The translations under genes and the position numbers were made by a program. 64,000 bases of DNA from JAOPZW01 sp963789015 (lineage in GTDB: Bacteria; Actinomycetota; Thermoleophilia; Solirubrobacterales; Solirubrobacteraceae), in NCBI GenBank assembly GCA_963789015.1, contig CAWBIU010000004.1, forward strand, positions 620,001-684,000. Reading direction: 5' to 3'. The notes under the pieces were generated by a model, which was not told the origin of the DNA, searched no databases, and saw only the letters and a program-made list of their open reading frames with translations. Shown here piece after piece: positions 45,574 through 54,272 of the stretch. Every line of letters starts with the position of its first letter. Positions within the stretch are counted from its first letter, which is position 1.

Positions 45574-46581
45574 TCAGCACTTCGCCTTGTAGACGGCGTC
45601 GCCGTTCTCGGCCAGGTTGTCCTTCGTCAGCGAGACGAAGCCCGTGCCGATCTCCTTCTTCGTCGCCTTGCCGGTCAGCGCGGCGTAGGCCTGCTGCACG
45701 CCCTGGCGCCCGATGTCGGCGGGCTGCTGGGCGATCAGGGCCTGCACGACGCCCTCCTTGAGGTCGGCGACCTGCTTCGGGCCGGCGTCGAATCCGACGA
45801 TCTTGACCTGGTCCGACTTGCCCGCCTCGCGCACGCCGGCGGCGGCGCCCTCGGCGGAGAAGAGGTTCGCGGCGAAGATCCCCTTGAGGTCGGGGTTCTT
45901 GGCCAGGATCGACTTCGTGATCGCCGCGGCCTTGGCCGGGTCGTCCTGGTTGAACTGCTGACCGAGGTAGTCCAGTCCGGCCGCCTTGGCGCCCTCCTCG
46001 AAGCCCTTGGCGCGCAGGTCCGTCGTCGAGATGCCCGGCTTGACGTTGTTGACGAAGACCTTGCCCGAGCCACCGATCAGCTTGGCCAGCGTGTCGGCCG
46101 CCGTCTTGCCGCCGCCCTCGTTGTCCGAGGCGATCTGCGAGACCGCGAGGTCGGGCTGCTCGAGCGTGGTGTCGACGAGCACGACCTTCGAGCCGGCGTC
46201 CGCCAGCGCCTTGATCGGCGCGTACATCGCCTTGGTGTCCGTCGGCGCGACGAGCACCGCGTCGGGCTTCTTGGCCGCGACGGCGTTGACGATCGGCGTC
46301 TGCTGATCGGCGGCGAACTCGTTCGGGCCCTGGAAGTTCAGCGTCACGCCGAGCTTGCGGGCCTCCTCCTGGGCCCCGCAGTTCATCGTGATGTAGAACT
46401 CGTCGCCCTTCACGCCGGCGATCAGCGTCATGTTGTACTTCTTGCCCTCGCCGGACGACGACGAGCCGCCGCCACCGCCGCTGTCATCGTCGCCGCACGC
46501 CGCCAGGAACAGCGCGCCGGACGCGAGGACCGCTCCGATCAGGGCGACGGGACGCCGCCCGTGTCGTGGTGTGAACCGCAT
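45574..46581 (-). CDS. Ribose-type sugar ABC solute-binding lipoprotein
   Basis: 335 residues. The signal ends in a lipobox (LASGALFLAACGDDD), anchoring the protein on the cell surface. The mature part is Peripla_BP_4/RbsB-like: KYNMTLIAGVKGDEFYITMN, GAQEEARKLGVTLNFQGPNE, QTPIVNAVAAKKPDAVLVAP, IASDNEGGGKTAADTLAKLI and IGRQGVQQAYAALTGK. It is the last gene of the operon, 32 bp after the permease, with a GGAGGAGGAAG ribosome site. The sugar is unknown. Confidence 0.92.
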   Translation of the reverse strand: MRFTPRHGRRPVALIGAVLASGALFLAACGDDDSGGGGGSSSSGEGKKYNMTLIAGVKGDEFYITMNCGAQEEARKLGVTLNFQGPNEFAADQQTPIVNAVAAKKPDAVLVAPTDTKAMYAPIKALADAGSKVVLVDTTLEQPDLAVSQIASDNEGGGKTAADTLAKLIGGSGKVFVNNVKPGISTTDLRAKGFEEGAKAAGLDYLGQQFNQDDPAKAAAITKSILAKNPDLKGIFAANLFSAEGAAAGVREAGKSDQVKIVGFDAGPKQVADLKEGVVQALIAQQPADIGRQGVQQAYAALTGKATKKEIGTGFVSLTKDNLAENGDAVYKAKC

Positions 46582-46613
46582 GTGACTTCCTCCTCCTCCG
46601 TAGGTTCCCTCTC

Positions 46614-47651
46614 TCACCGCCGGTGCTGGGAGCGGCGGCGAAGCTGATCGAGATAGACGGCGCCGATGAGCACCGCGCCCACCGCCACCTGCTGCCAGAA
46701 GACCTGCACCCCGACGATCACGAACCCGTTCTGCAGGACCGCGGGGATGAACACGCCGAACACCGTCCCGAGCACGGTTCCCAGCCCGCCGAACAGGCTC
46801 GTCCCGCCGATCACGACGGCGGCGATCGCGTTCAGGTTGTCGGTGTCGTGCCCGCCGATCGTCGTCGTCGAGAAGCGCGCGAGCGACATGAAGCCGGCGA
46901 GGCCGGCCAGCGTCCCGGACAGCGCGTAGACCTTGATCAGGTGCCGGTCGACGTTGATGCCGGCGCGCCGCGCCGCCTCCTCGTTGGAGCCGACGGCGTA
47001 GGTGAAGCGCCCGAAGCGCGTGCCCGCGAGGATGATCCCGAAGACGAGCGCGACCGCGAAGGCGATGATGACCAGGTACGGGATCTGGTCGAACAGGCGC
47101 CCGGTGCCGATCGTCGTCACGAGCTTGAACGGGATGTCGCGCTCGTCGACGCCGCCGGTGATGAGCAGCGACGCGCCCATCGCCATGCCAAGGGTGCCGA
47201 GCGTGACGATCAGCGCCGGGATCCGCGCCCGGGCGACGAGGAAGCCGTTGAACACGCCCCACGCCAAGCCGGCCCCCAAGGCCGCGGCAAGGCCGATGAC
47301 GATCGTCCCCCAGTTGTCGCCGCCGACCGCGTTCATGATCTTTACCGAGATGACGCCGCTGAACACGAGCACCGCGCCGACCGACAGGTCGATGCCCGCG
47401 GTGATGATCACGTACGTCATGCCGGTCGCGATGACGAGCAGCACGGCCGCGTCGGTGGCGATGTTGCGCGCGTTGGAGGCCGAGACGAAGCTGTCGTACT
47501 CGAGCACCGAGAAGGCGAGGATCAGGCCGGCGAGGATCAGGCCGATCCACGACCGCGGGCCGCTGGCGAACCGCCGCCACCAGACCGCCCGCTCGGGCGG
47601 GGTCGCGTCGGCGGCGACGGGATCGTCGCCCTGGACGCGGGTCTCGGTCAT
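46614..47651 (-). CDS. Ribose-type ABC permease (RbsC-like)
   Basis: 345 residues with 8-10 predicted helices. Family signatures: VLLVIATGMTYVIITAGIDL, SVGAVLVFSGVISVKIMN, RIPALIVTLGTLGMAMGASL, TRFGRFTYAVGSNEEAARRA and the EAA-like GTLAGLAGFMSLARFS. The cytoplasmic N-terminus is extended by about 35 charged residues. ATG 47651 overlaps the ATPase stop (ATGA). It pairs with a single-domain ATPase and a binding protein of the same type. Confidence 0.93.
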   Translation of the reverse strand: MTETRVQGDDPVAADATPPERAVWWRRFASGPRSWIGLILAGLILAFSVLEYDSFVSASNARNIATDAAVLLVIATGMTYVIITAGIDLSVGAVLVFSGVISVKIMNAVGGDNWGTIVIGLAAALGAGLAWGVFNGFLVARARIPALIVTLGTLGMAMGASLLITGGVDERDIPFKLVTTIGTGRLFDQIPYLVIIAFAVALVFGIILAGTRFGRFTYAVGSNEEAARRAGINVDRHLIKVYALSGTLAGLAGFMSLARFSTTTIGGHDTDNLNAIAAVVIGGTSLFGGLGTVLGTVFGVFIPAVLQNGFVIVGVQVFWQQVAVGAVLIGAVYLDQLRRRSQHRR

Positions 47652-48412
47652 GTTGGCTCCTCGTGACGCAGCGCGCCGGTCATCGCTCCGACGACGTCCT
47701 CCATCGACGCCTCGCCCTTGTTGAAGCGCGCGACGCGTTCGCCCAGGCGCAGGACCTCGATCCGGTCGGCGACCTCGAAGACCTCGGGCATGTTATGGCT
47801 GATGAGCACGACCGACAGGCCGCGCTCGCGCACGCGCAGGATGAGGTCGAGGACGTTGCGCGTCTGGACGACGCCGAGCGCCGCCGTCGGCTCGTCCATG
47901 AAGATGACCTTGCTCGCCCACGTCACCGCGCGGCTGACGGCGACGCCCTGGCGCTGGCCGCCCGACATCGTCGCGACGGGGACCGAGGCGTCCTGCAAGC
48001 CGACGCCGAGGCTGCGGAAGGACTCCTCGGCGCGGCGCCGCATCTCGGGCTTGTCGAGGAAGCCGAGCTTGCCGAGCAGGCCGCCGCGGGTCACCTCGCG
48101 CCCGAGGAACAGGTTGGCGGCCGGGTCGAGGTCGGCGGCCAGCGCGAGGTCCTGGTACACGGTCTCGATCCCGAGCGCGCGCGCCTCGAGCGGCGAGCCG
48201 ATGGTCACCGGGCGGCCCTCGAACAGGATCTCGCCGTCGTCGGGCGGCTGGACCCCGGCCAGCGCCTTGACCAGCGTGCTCTTGCCCGCGCCGTTGTCGC
48301 CGACGAGCGCGACGACCTCGCCGGCATTGACGGTGAAGCTCGCGCCGCGCAGTGCGTTGACGCGGCCGAAGCTCTTGACGATCCGGCGGGCCTCGAGCAG
48401 CGGCTCGGGCAT
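47648..48412 (-). CDS. Single-domain sugar ABC ATPase (FrcA/RbsA-N-like)
   Basis: 254 residues. Walker A DNGAGKSTLVKALAG, signature MSGGQRQGVAVSRAVTWASK, Walker B VIFMDEPTAALGVVQ and switch ISHNMPEVFEVADR. Unlike RbsA it has only one nucleotide-binding domain, so it must work as a homodimer, as in FrcA-type importers. Its start shares a base with the stop of the kinase gene (TGATG). It energises the permease encoded just downstream. Confidence 0.93.
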   Translation of the reverse strand: MPEPLLEARRIVKSFGRVNALRGASFTVNAGEVVALVGDNGAGKSTLVKALAGVQPPDDGEILFEGRPVTIGSPLEARALGIETVYQDLALAADLDPAANLFLGREVTRGGLLGKLGFLDKPEMRRRAEESFRSLGVGLQDASVPVATMSGGQRQGVAVSRAVTWASKVIFMDEPTAALGVVQTRNVLDLILRVRERGLSVVLISHNMPEVFEVADRIEVLRLGERVARFNKGEASMEDVVGAMTGALRHEEPT

Positions 48413-49767
48413 CAGCGTGTCCTCCCGGTGGCGGGGACGGGGACGGGCGGGAGCGCGTCGGCGCTCTCGAACAGGCCGGCGGCCACGCCGCCGAGCAGCG
48501 CGGCGCCGCGGGCGACCGCCTCGACGACGGCCGGCGTCTCGACCGGGCCGAGCCGCGCCTTGGCGGCGAGCAGCGCCTCGTCGCGCGCCCAGCCGCCGGT
48601 GAGGACGACCCGGCGGCGTGGCCCGGCGAGGCTGTCGATGTGGTCGAGCAGCGCGTGGGCCTCCTGCGCCGCGGTCCGCAGCGCGCCGGCCCAGACGCGC
48701 TCGGGCCGCTCGCCGTGGGGCAGGCGCAGCGGCGGCCGCTCGAGCGAGCGCAGGTCGAGCTCAAGCGCCGGCACGTCCGCGGGAGCGGTTGCGAGCGCGC
48801 CGGCGTCGAGCTCCGCGCGGCCGGCGTCGCCGGCCCCGAGCTCCTCGAGGATCCGTTGCAGGTTCAGGCCCGTCCACTGACCGCTGAGCAGCGCGTGGCG
48901 GTCGGCGGCGACGTGCCAGCCGACGGTGATGCTGTCCGCGACCGCGCGGGCGATCGCGTCGGCATCGAGTGGCGGCGCGACGACGCGGACGAGCGCCTCG
49001 GCCGTCCCGGCCGAGTCGAGCACGTCACCGGGGGTCACGACGCCGACGCCGACGCCGGCGACGAGGTGGTCGTGGCCGGCGACGGTGAGGACCGCGCCGC
49101 GCGCCTCGGGCAGCGCGTCGCCGGCGACGCCGGCCGGTGTGCCGGCGAGGACGAGGTCGGGCAGCACGTCGGGGCGCACGCCCGCCCACGCCAGCGCGTC
49201 GTCGAAGGGCGCTTTCGCGGCGAGGTCGAGCAGCCCGGTGCGCGAGGCCAGCGACAGCTCGGAGACCTCGTCGCCGCCCAGTCCGCGCACGACCCACTCG
49301 GCGACGTTCAGCCAGCGCCGCGCGCCGCGCAGCTCGGGCCGGCGGTCGGTGAGCCAGCGCAGCTTGGGGGCCGAGCACAGCTGGCTGACGAACAGGCCGG
49401 TAGTCCGGCCGAAGCGCTCCGCGCCGAGGTCGGCGGCGAGCGCCTCGGCCTCGGCGCCGCCGCGCCCGTCGTACCACGCGATGGCGGGCGCCATCGGCTC
49501 GCCGCGTTCGTCGAGGAGCACGCCGGTCTCCGCCATGCTGCCGACGCCGATCGCGCGCACGCGACCCTCGGGCGCGCTCGCGAGCGCCTCGCGCGCGGCC
49601 GCGATCGCCGCCTCGCGCAGCGCGTAGGGGTCGATCTCGGTGCCGCCGTCGAGCTGCCGCCAGGGCGTCGCCGCCTGGCCGTGGGCGCGCTCGCGGCCCT
49701 CGTCATCGACGACCGCCGCCTTGCACGCGGACGTGCCGACGTCGATGCCGAGCAGCAGGTCGGTCAC
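48412..49767 (-). CDS. FGGY family carbohydrate kinase
   Basis: 451 residues from GTG 49767. The opening LLLGIDVGTSACKAAVVDDE is the phosphate 1 motif; MAETGVLLDERGEPMAPAIA and WYDGRGGAE are substrate-side. The second half has AGHDHLVAGVGVGVVTPGDV, DSAGTAEALVR and VVLTGGWARDEALLAAKARL (adenosine motif). The class phosphorylates ketoses or polyols (xylulose, fuculose, gluconate, erythritol and AI-2 among others); specificity is not readable from motifs. It overlaps the isomerase stop (GTGA). Confidence 0.88.
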   Translation of the reverse strand: MTDLLLGIDVGTSACKAAVVDDEGRERAHGQAATPWRQLDGGTEIDPYALREAAIAAAREALASAPEGRVRAIGVGSMAETGVLLDERGEPMAPAIAWYDGRGGAEAEALAADLGAERFGRTTGLFVSQLCSAPKLRWLTDRRPELRGARRWLNVAEWVVRGLGGDEVSELSLASRTGLLDLAAKAPFDDALAWAGVRPDVLPDLVLAGTPAGVAGDALPEARGAVLTVAGHDHLVAGVGVGVVTPGDVLDSAGTAEALVRVVAPPLDADAIARAVADSITVGWHVAADRHALLSGQWTGLNLQRILEELGAGDAGRAELDAGALATAPADVPALELDLRSLERPPLRLPHGERPERVWAGALRTAAQEAHALLDHIDSLAGPRRRVVLTGGWARDEALLAAKARLGPVETPAVVEAVARGAALLGGVAAGLFESADALPPVPVPATGRTR

Positions 49768-50777
49768 CGCGCCGCCTCCGGAGCGGGCGGCCGGCAGCTC
49801 AGCGCGACGAGGTCGCCCTCGACCCGGCACGCGCCCGCGGCCCACGGGACGAGGACGGTGTCGCCGCGTCGCAGGGGCAGCAGCTCGCCGGTCTCGGGCA
49901 CCAGCGTCCCGGAGCCCTCGGTGACGACGAGGATCGCGAAGCCCTGCTCGAGGTCGGCGGTGGGCGCGGGAGCGATCCGCTCGGCGCGGAAGAACGCGTC
50001 GGCGGCATGCGGGAGCAGCCGTGCGACCGGGGTGCCGTCGGTGTCCGGTCCGCGCAGCGTCGAGGCGTCGCAGGCGCCGAGGTCGACGCACCCGAGCGCC
50101 CGCTCCCAGCCGAGGCCGAGCGTGGCCTCCTCCTCGTCCTCGATGCCGAACCCGTCCCACTCGAGCAGCACCGACATGTCGCTCGGCTCCTGCAGCTCCA
50201 CGATCAGCACGCCATCGCCGATCGCGTGGGCGGTTCCCGCCGGGACGTAGACGGCGTCGCCGGCCTGCACGGGGATCGGATTCAGCGCGCCGAGCAGCGC
50301 GTCGTGGTCCTGCTCGGCGACCCAGCGCCGCAGCCGCTCGGGGTCGACGTCCTCGCGCCAGCCCGCCGCGACCTGCGCGTCCGGCTTCGAGGTCGAGACG
50401 ACGATCCACGCCTCCGTCTTGCCATAGGCGGTGCCGAGCGCCTCGCCGGCGAACGCTCCGTCCGGATGCACGTGGACGGGCAGGCGCTCGCCCGCATCGA
50501 GCAGCTTGACGAGCAGCGCCGGGTCACCGCCGCGGGTCCCGGCGTGCTCGGGGCCGAGGAACGCGACCGGGTCGGCGGCGACGGCGTCGCGCAGGAGGCG
50601 CCCGTCGGGCAGGCGGCTCAGCCCGAGCTCGCGCTCGCCGAAGACCGTCGTCGTCGAGCCCACCCAGTCCTCGGGCACCCGCTCGCCGGCCGGCTCGGTT
50701 CCGCGCAGCTCGGCGATCGCCGGGCCGCCGCGGTAGAAGCGCGCGATCCCGTTGGGCGGCAGCACGATCGGCCTCAC
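49764..50777 (-). CDS. manA: Mannose-6-phosphate isomerase-like (type I PMI) enzyme
   Basis: 337 residues from GTG 50777, overlapping the LacI stop. Zinc ligands of the cupin core: LPVHVHPDGAFAGEALG (His, His), YGKTEAWIVV (Glu) and VPAGTAHAIGDGVLIVELQE (His). PSDMSVLLEWD continues the family. The protein is short for a type I PMI and N-terminally truncated relative to E. coli ManA, as in other actinobacterial homologues. It could interconvert mannose/fructose 6-phosphate or another aldose-ketose pair before the kinase or aldolase step. Confidence 0.85.
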   Translation of the reverse strand: MRPIVLPPNGIARFYRGGPAIAELRGTEPAGERVPEDWVGSTTTVFGERELGLSRLPDGRLLRDAVAADPVAFLGPEHAGTRGGDPALLVKLLDAGERLPVHVHPDGAFAGEALGTAYGKTEAWIVVSTSKPDAQVAAGWREDVDPERLRRWVAEQDHDALLGALNPIPVQAGDAVYVPAGTAHAIGDGVLIVELQEPSDMSVLLEWDGFGIEDEEEATLGLGWERALGCVDLGACDASTLRGPDTDGTPVARLLPHAADAFFRAERIAPAPTADLEQGFAILVVTEGSGTLVPETGELLPLRRGDTVLVPWAAGACRVEGDLVALSCRPPAPEAAR

Positions 50778-51775
50778 GGGCGTACCTCCCCGGAGCCGCG
50801 CGGGACGAGCTCGCAGGGCAGCGTGCGCAGCTGCGGCGGGCCGCCGGCGCCACCGAGGCGGGCGTAGGCGAGACCGACGCCGATCCGCCCCATCTCGCCG
50901 GGTGCGTGCCGGACGACGGTGACGGGCGTGGGCAGCATGTCGGCGAGCTCGAAGTCGTCGAAGCCGACGAGCGCGGGCTCCGCCGCCGCGTCGCGCAGCG
51001 CCCGCAGGGCACCGATCGTGTTGCGGTTGTTCGCGCAGAACAGGGCGGTCGGGCGGCGGTCGTCGGGCAGGCGCATGAGCGCGCGGACGGCCTGCTCGGC
51101 CCCAGGCGCGTCGTGCGTGCCGGCGGCGACGAGCTCCGGGTGCTCGGGCACGCCGGCCTGCGCGAGCGCCTCGCGGTAGCCGGCCAGCCGTTCGCCGGCG
51201 GTGTGCAGCGCGGGCGCGTCGCCGACGAAGGCGATCCGCTCGTGGCCGTGGACGAGCAGGTGCGCGACGCCCGCCCGCGCGCCGCCGCGGTTGTCGAGCA
51301 GGACGGTGTCGGCCTCCAGCCCACCGGGCGGGCGGTCGAGGAACACGACCGGCGTGCCCGCGCGCAGCTGCGGCGCGAGGTAGCGGTGGTCGCGGCCCGC
51401 CGGGACGATGAGCAGCGCGTCGACCGACCGGCGCAGCAGGCGCAGGACGAGCTGGCGCTCGCGCTCGGGATCCTCCTCGCAGCTGCCGGTGATGAGGATG
51501 TGGCCGGAGGCGTGGGCGACGTCCTCGACGGTGCGCGCGATCGCCGAGTAGAACGGGTTGGCGACGTCCTCGATGACGAGGCCGACGGCGCCGGCGCGCC
51601 CGTGGCGCAGGCTGCGCGCGATCTCGTTGCGGGCGAAGCCGAGGTCGGCGATCGCCGCCTGGACGCGGGCGGCCGTGTCGTCACGGACGCCCGGCTCGCG
51701 GTTGACGACCCGCGAGACCGTCTTGAGGCTGACGCCCGCGGTGCTCGCGACGTCGCGCATGGTCGGCCTGGCCAC
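50774..51775 (-). CDS. LacI family transcriptional repressor
   Basis: 333 residues from GTG 51775, which gives the usual V-A-R-P-T-M-R-D-V-A-S-T-A-G-V-S opening. The HTH and hinge are standard (GVSLKTVSRVVNREPGVRDD, TAARVQAAIADLGFARNEIA). The effector domain has LVIEDVANPFYSAIARTVED, HERIAFVGDA, FCANNRNTIGALRALRDA and ALVGFDDFELADML. It should bind the two palindromes upstream and control its own operon and the divergent aldolase, releasing DNA when the sugar or its phosphate binds. Confidence 0.93.
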   Translation of the reverse strand: MARPTMRDVASTAGVSLKTVSRVVNREPGVRDDTAARVQAAIADLGFARNEIARSLRHGRAGAVGLVIEDVANPFYSAIARTVEDVAHASGHILITGSCEEDPERERQLVLRLLRRSVDALLIVPAGRDHRYLAPQLRAGTPVVFLDRPPGGLEADTVLLDNRGGARAGVAHLLVHGHERIAFVGDAPALHTAGERLAGYREALAQAGVPEHPELVAAGTHDAPGAEQAVRALMRLPDDRRPTALFCANNRNTIGALRALRDAAAEPALVGFDDFELADMLPTPVTVVRHAPGEMGRIGVGLAYARLGGAGGPPQLRTLPCELVPRGSGEVRP

Positions 51776-51806
51776 CTCGCCCTCTCTCTCGCTCCCCGCC
51801 GCGCTC

Positions 51807-51822
51807 TTGACAACGTTGTCAA
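51807..51822. promoter_or_regulatory. LacI-type operator, copy 1
   Basis: Perfect 16-bp palindrome TTGACAACGTTGTCAA, 31 bp upstream of the lacI GTG. Its central CG and TTGACAA/TTGTCAA arms are typical of LacI-family sites. It lies just downstream of the likely lacI transcription start, where a bound repressor would block elongation or looping would be possible with copy 2. Confidence 0.85.
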
Positions 51823-51837
51823 GGACACGACGGCGTG

Positions 51838-51867
51838 ACCCTACCCCGCGTTTGACAACGTTGTCAA
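51838..51867 (-). promoter_or_regulatory. LacI operator copy 2 over the lacI promoter
   Basis: The second identical TTGACAACGTTGTCAA (51852-51867), 45 bp from copy 1, lies 21 bp before the aldolase ATG at 51889. On the minus strand its TTGACA (51867-51862) forms the -35 of a promoter whose -10 is TAGGGT (51843-51838) after 18 bp. A repressor bound here would block both the lacI promoter and the aldolase gene. The 45-bp spacing is near four helical turns. Confidence 0.7.
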
Positions 51868-51888
51868 CCACCGGCGAGACTGGCGCGC

Positions 51889-52725
51889 ATGTCCTCGCTT
51901 CCCCGCCTGAACCGCCTCTTCGATGCCGAGTCCGGCCGCTGCATCGACATCGCCATGGACCACGGCTTCTTCGGGGAGCCGGACCTCCTGACGGGCGTCG
52001 AGGACATGGCCGCGGCCGTCGGGGCGATCGTCGAGGGCGGGCCCGAGGCGATCCAGGTCGCGCCGGGCCAGGCGGCGCTGCTGCAGGACCGTCCCGGCCG
52101 CTTCAAGCCGGCGCTCGTCATCCGCGGCGACGTGGCCAACGTCTACAGCCCGGTCCCGCCGAGCGAGCCGTTCGACATCCTGCTCGACGATGTCATCGGC
52201 CAGGCCGTGCGCCTCGACGCCGTCTGCGTCTGCCTGAACCTGTTCGACATCCCCGGCCAGGGCGACCTGCGCCGCCAGTGCATGGAGAACATCGGCGCCG
52301 CGAAGACGGCCGGGGAGCGCGCGGGGATGCCGATCATGATCGAGCCGCTGCCGATGCGCCCGGGCGCCGGCGCCTACGAGGTCGAGGCCGACGCGGACCG
52401 GCTCATTCCCCTCGTCCGCCAGGCGACCGAGCTGGGCGCGGACCTCATCAAGTGCGACGCGACCGACGACCTCGCCGACTTCGGGCGCCTGGTCGAGGCC
52501 GCGCGCGTGCCCGTGCTCGTCCGCGGCGGCGGGCGCATCGACGAGGGCGAGCTGTTCGAGCGCACCCGCGGCGTGCTCGAGCGCGGCGCGCGCGGGATCG
52601 TCTACGGGCGCAACGTCATCCAGCACCCGGACCCGGCCGCGATGGTCCGCGCGCTGCGGTCCGTCGTCCACGAGGGCGCCTCGCCGGCCGACGCCGCGCG
52701 CTCGCTCGTGGCCGCCGCGACCTGA
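51889..52725 (+). CDS. Class I aldolase of the FbaB/LsrF type
   Basis: 278 residues. CIDIAMDHGFFGEPDLLTGV is the family start; VIRGDVANVYSPVPPSEPFD, AVRLDAVCVCLNLF and GMPIMIEPLPMRPGAG mark strands of the DeoC/LacD-type TIM barrel. The Schiff-base Lys is expected in GADLIKCDATDDLADF, and VPVLVRGGGRIDEGELFERT with ARGIVYGRNVIQHPDPAAM form the phosphate-binding end. It is divergent from and probably co-regulated with the LacI operon, so it would cleave the phosphorylated product of the FGGY kinase. Substrate not readable. Confidence 0.85.
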   Translation: MSSLPRLNRLFDAESGRCIDIAMDHGFFGEPDLLTGVEDMAAAVGAIVEGGPEAIQVAPGQAALLQDRPGRFKPALVIRGDVANVYSPVPPSEPFDILLDDVIGQAVRLDAVCVCLNLFDIPGQGDLRRQCMENIGAAKTAGERAGMPIMIEPLPMRPGAGAYEVEADADRLIPLVRQATELGADLIKCDATDDLADFGRLVEAARVPVLVRGGGRIDEGELFERTRGVLERGARGIVYGRNVIQHPDPAAMVRALRSVVHEGASPADAARSLVAAAT

Positions 52726-52845
52726 TCGGCGCGGCGCTTCACCGAAGAAGCGCAGCGTCTTCGAAACTCCTTCACAACCCGTCGGCACACTGCGGTCGTA
52801 CGTTCCGGGGGGTCCGACCTCCGGGTCGGTTCTCAGGGGTGGGAC

Positions 52846-53487
52846 ATGATGAAGGTGCTGGTGGCGGACGATTTTCCGCTCGTCAGGGAAGGCATGGGGT
52901 GCGCGCTCTCGCGCGATCCCGACATCACCGTCGTGGGCTTCGCGGGCGACGGGCCGACAGCGCTCGAGCAGGCACGAGAGCTGCGTCCCGACGTCGTCGT
53001 GCTCGATCTCGGCATGCCCGGGATGAGCGGACTCGTGGTGCTCACGCAGATCACGGCGGACCTGCCGGAGGCGCGCGTGCTCGTCGTCAGCGACGACACG
53101 TGCGACCCCCGCGCGGTCCATGCCGTGGCCGCGGGGGCGACCGGCCTGGTGTCCAAGGCGGTCACCGCCGAGGAGCTGCTCGACGCGGTCCACGCCGTGT
53201 ACCGCGGCGAGCCGGTGCTCGGCCACGACCTGCTCGCCGAGCTGCTGACGGGCGTGCGCCGCGCGCTGGCCGACGGCCGCTCGCAGATGACGCCGCGAGC
53301 GCTGACCGTCAACGAGCTCGAGGTGCTGCGGCTCGTCGCCGAGGGACGCACGGACGCGCAGATCAGCGAGTCCCTGTACATCTCGTCGCGCATGGTGCAG
53401 AGCCATCTGTCGCGCATCCGGACGAAGATCGGGGTGCGCCGGCGCGCGCAGCTCGCCCGCTGGGCCACGGAGCACGCCCTGAGCTGA
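52846..53487 (+). CDS. NarL/FixJ family response regulator
   Basis: 213 residues. Receiver: VLVADDFPLVREGMGCAL, phospho-acceptor Asp54 in VVVLDLGMPGMSGLV, the Thr/Ser position in VLVVSDDT and Lys in GLVSKAVTAEELL. A LuxR-type HTH follows (LTVNELEVLRLVAEGRTDAQ, ISSRMVQSHLSRIRTKIGV). The leader carries a 6-bp stem with a TCCG loop (52814-52829) close to the start. No kinase adjoins it; the HisKA_3 kinase at 43094 is of the right class. Confidence 0.92.
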   Translation: MMKVLVADDFPLVREGMGCALSRDPDITVVGFAGDGPTALEQARELRPDVVVLDLGMPGMSGLVVLTQITADLPEARVLVVSDDTCDPRAVHAVAAGATGLVSKAVTAEELLDAVHAVYRGEPVLGHDLLAELLTGVRRALADGRSQMTPRALTVNELEVLRLVAEGRTDAQISESLYISSRMVQSHLSRIRTKIGVRRRAQLARWATEHALS

Positions 53488-53573
53488 CCCCACGCGCTTG
53501 TGCGCGATGCCGCAAGCCTGAGAGGGCGGTTCTCCCCTTGGCCCGCGCACCGGGTGCGCGGATCCTCGCAGGC

Positions 53574-54272
53574 GTGGGGGAACGAATTCTGATCATCGAC
53601 GACGAGCGCTCGGTGCACGACGTCGCGCGCGCGTACCTCGAGCGCGAGTCCTACGAGGTCGTGTCGGCCATCGGCGGCCGCGACGGGCTGGCGCTCTCGC
53701 GGGCGCTGCGCCCCAGTCTCGTCGTGCTCGACCTGATGCTGCCCGACCTGTCGGGCTTGGAGGTCTGCACGGAGATCCGGCGCGAGTCGGAGGTCCCGAT
53801 CGTGATGCTCACCGCGCGCTCGAGCGAGGACGACCGCATCAACGGCCTCGACCTCGGCGCCGACGACTACCTCGCCAAGCCGTTCAGCCCGCGCGAGCTC
53901 GTCGCCCGGGTGCGTGCGCTGCTGCGCCGCGCCGGCGGCGGCGGCGCGAGCGCCGAGCGGGTGTTGAGCTTCGACCACGGGCGCCTGTGCCTGGATCCCG
54001 ACCGCCACCAGGCGGTCGTCGACGGGCGGCGCATCGAGCTCACGCCATCCGAGTTCAAGCTGCTGCTCACGCTCGCGCGCACGCCCGGGCGCGTGTTCTC
54101 GCGCTTCGAGCTCATCAACCGCGTGCAGGGCCACGACTACGAGGGCTACGAGCGCACGATCGACGCGCACGTGAAGAACGTGCGGCGCAAGGTCGAGCCC
54201 GATCCCGGCTCGCCGCGCTGGCTGCAGACGGTCCACGGCGTGGGCTACCGGCTGGCCGGCGCGGAGTCATGA
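53574..54272 (+). CDS. OmpR/PhoB family response regulator
   Basis: 232 residues from GTG 53574. Receiver: ILIIDDERSVHDVARAYLER, Asp53 in VVLDLMLPDLSGLEV, Thr in IVMLTARS and Lys in GADDYLAKPFSPRELVARVR. Winged helix: IELTPSEFKLLLTLARTPGR, FSRFELINRVQGHDYEGYER and TIDAHVKNVRRKVEPDPGSP. The start has a weak ribosome site, so a slightly different start is possible. It overlaps the kinase gene by 4 bp (ATGA), giving a classic two-component pair. Confidence 0.93.
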   Translation: MGERILIIDDERSVHDVARAYLERESYEVVSAIGGRDGLALSRALRPSLVVLDLMLPDLSGLEVCTEIRRESEVPIVMLTARSSEDDRINGLDLGADDYLAKPFSPRELVARVRALLRRAGGGGASAERVLSFDHGRLCLDPDRHQAVVDGRRIELTPSEFKLLLTLARTPGRVFSRFELINRVQGHDYEGYERTIDAHVKNVRRKVEPDPGSPRWLQTVHGVGYRLAGAES

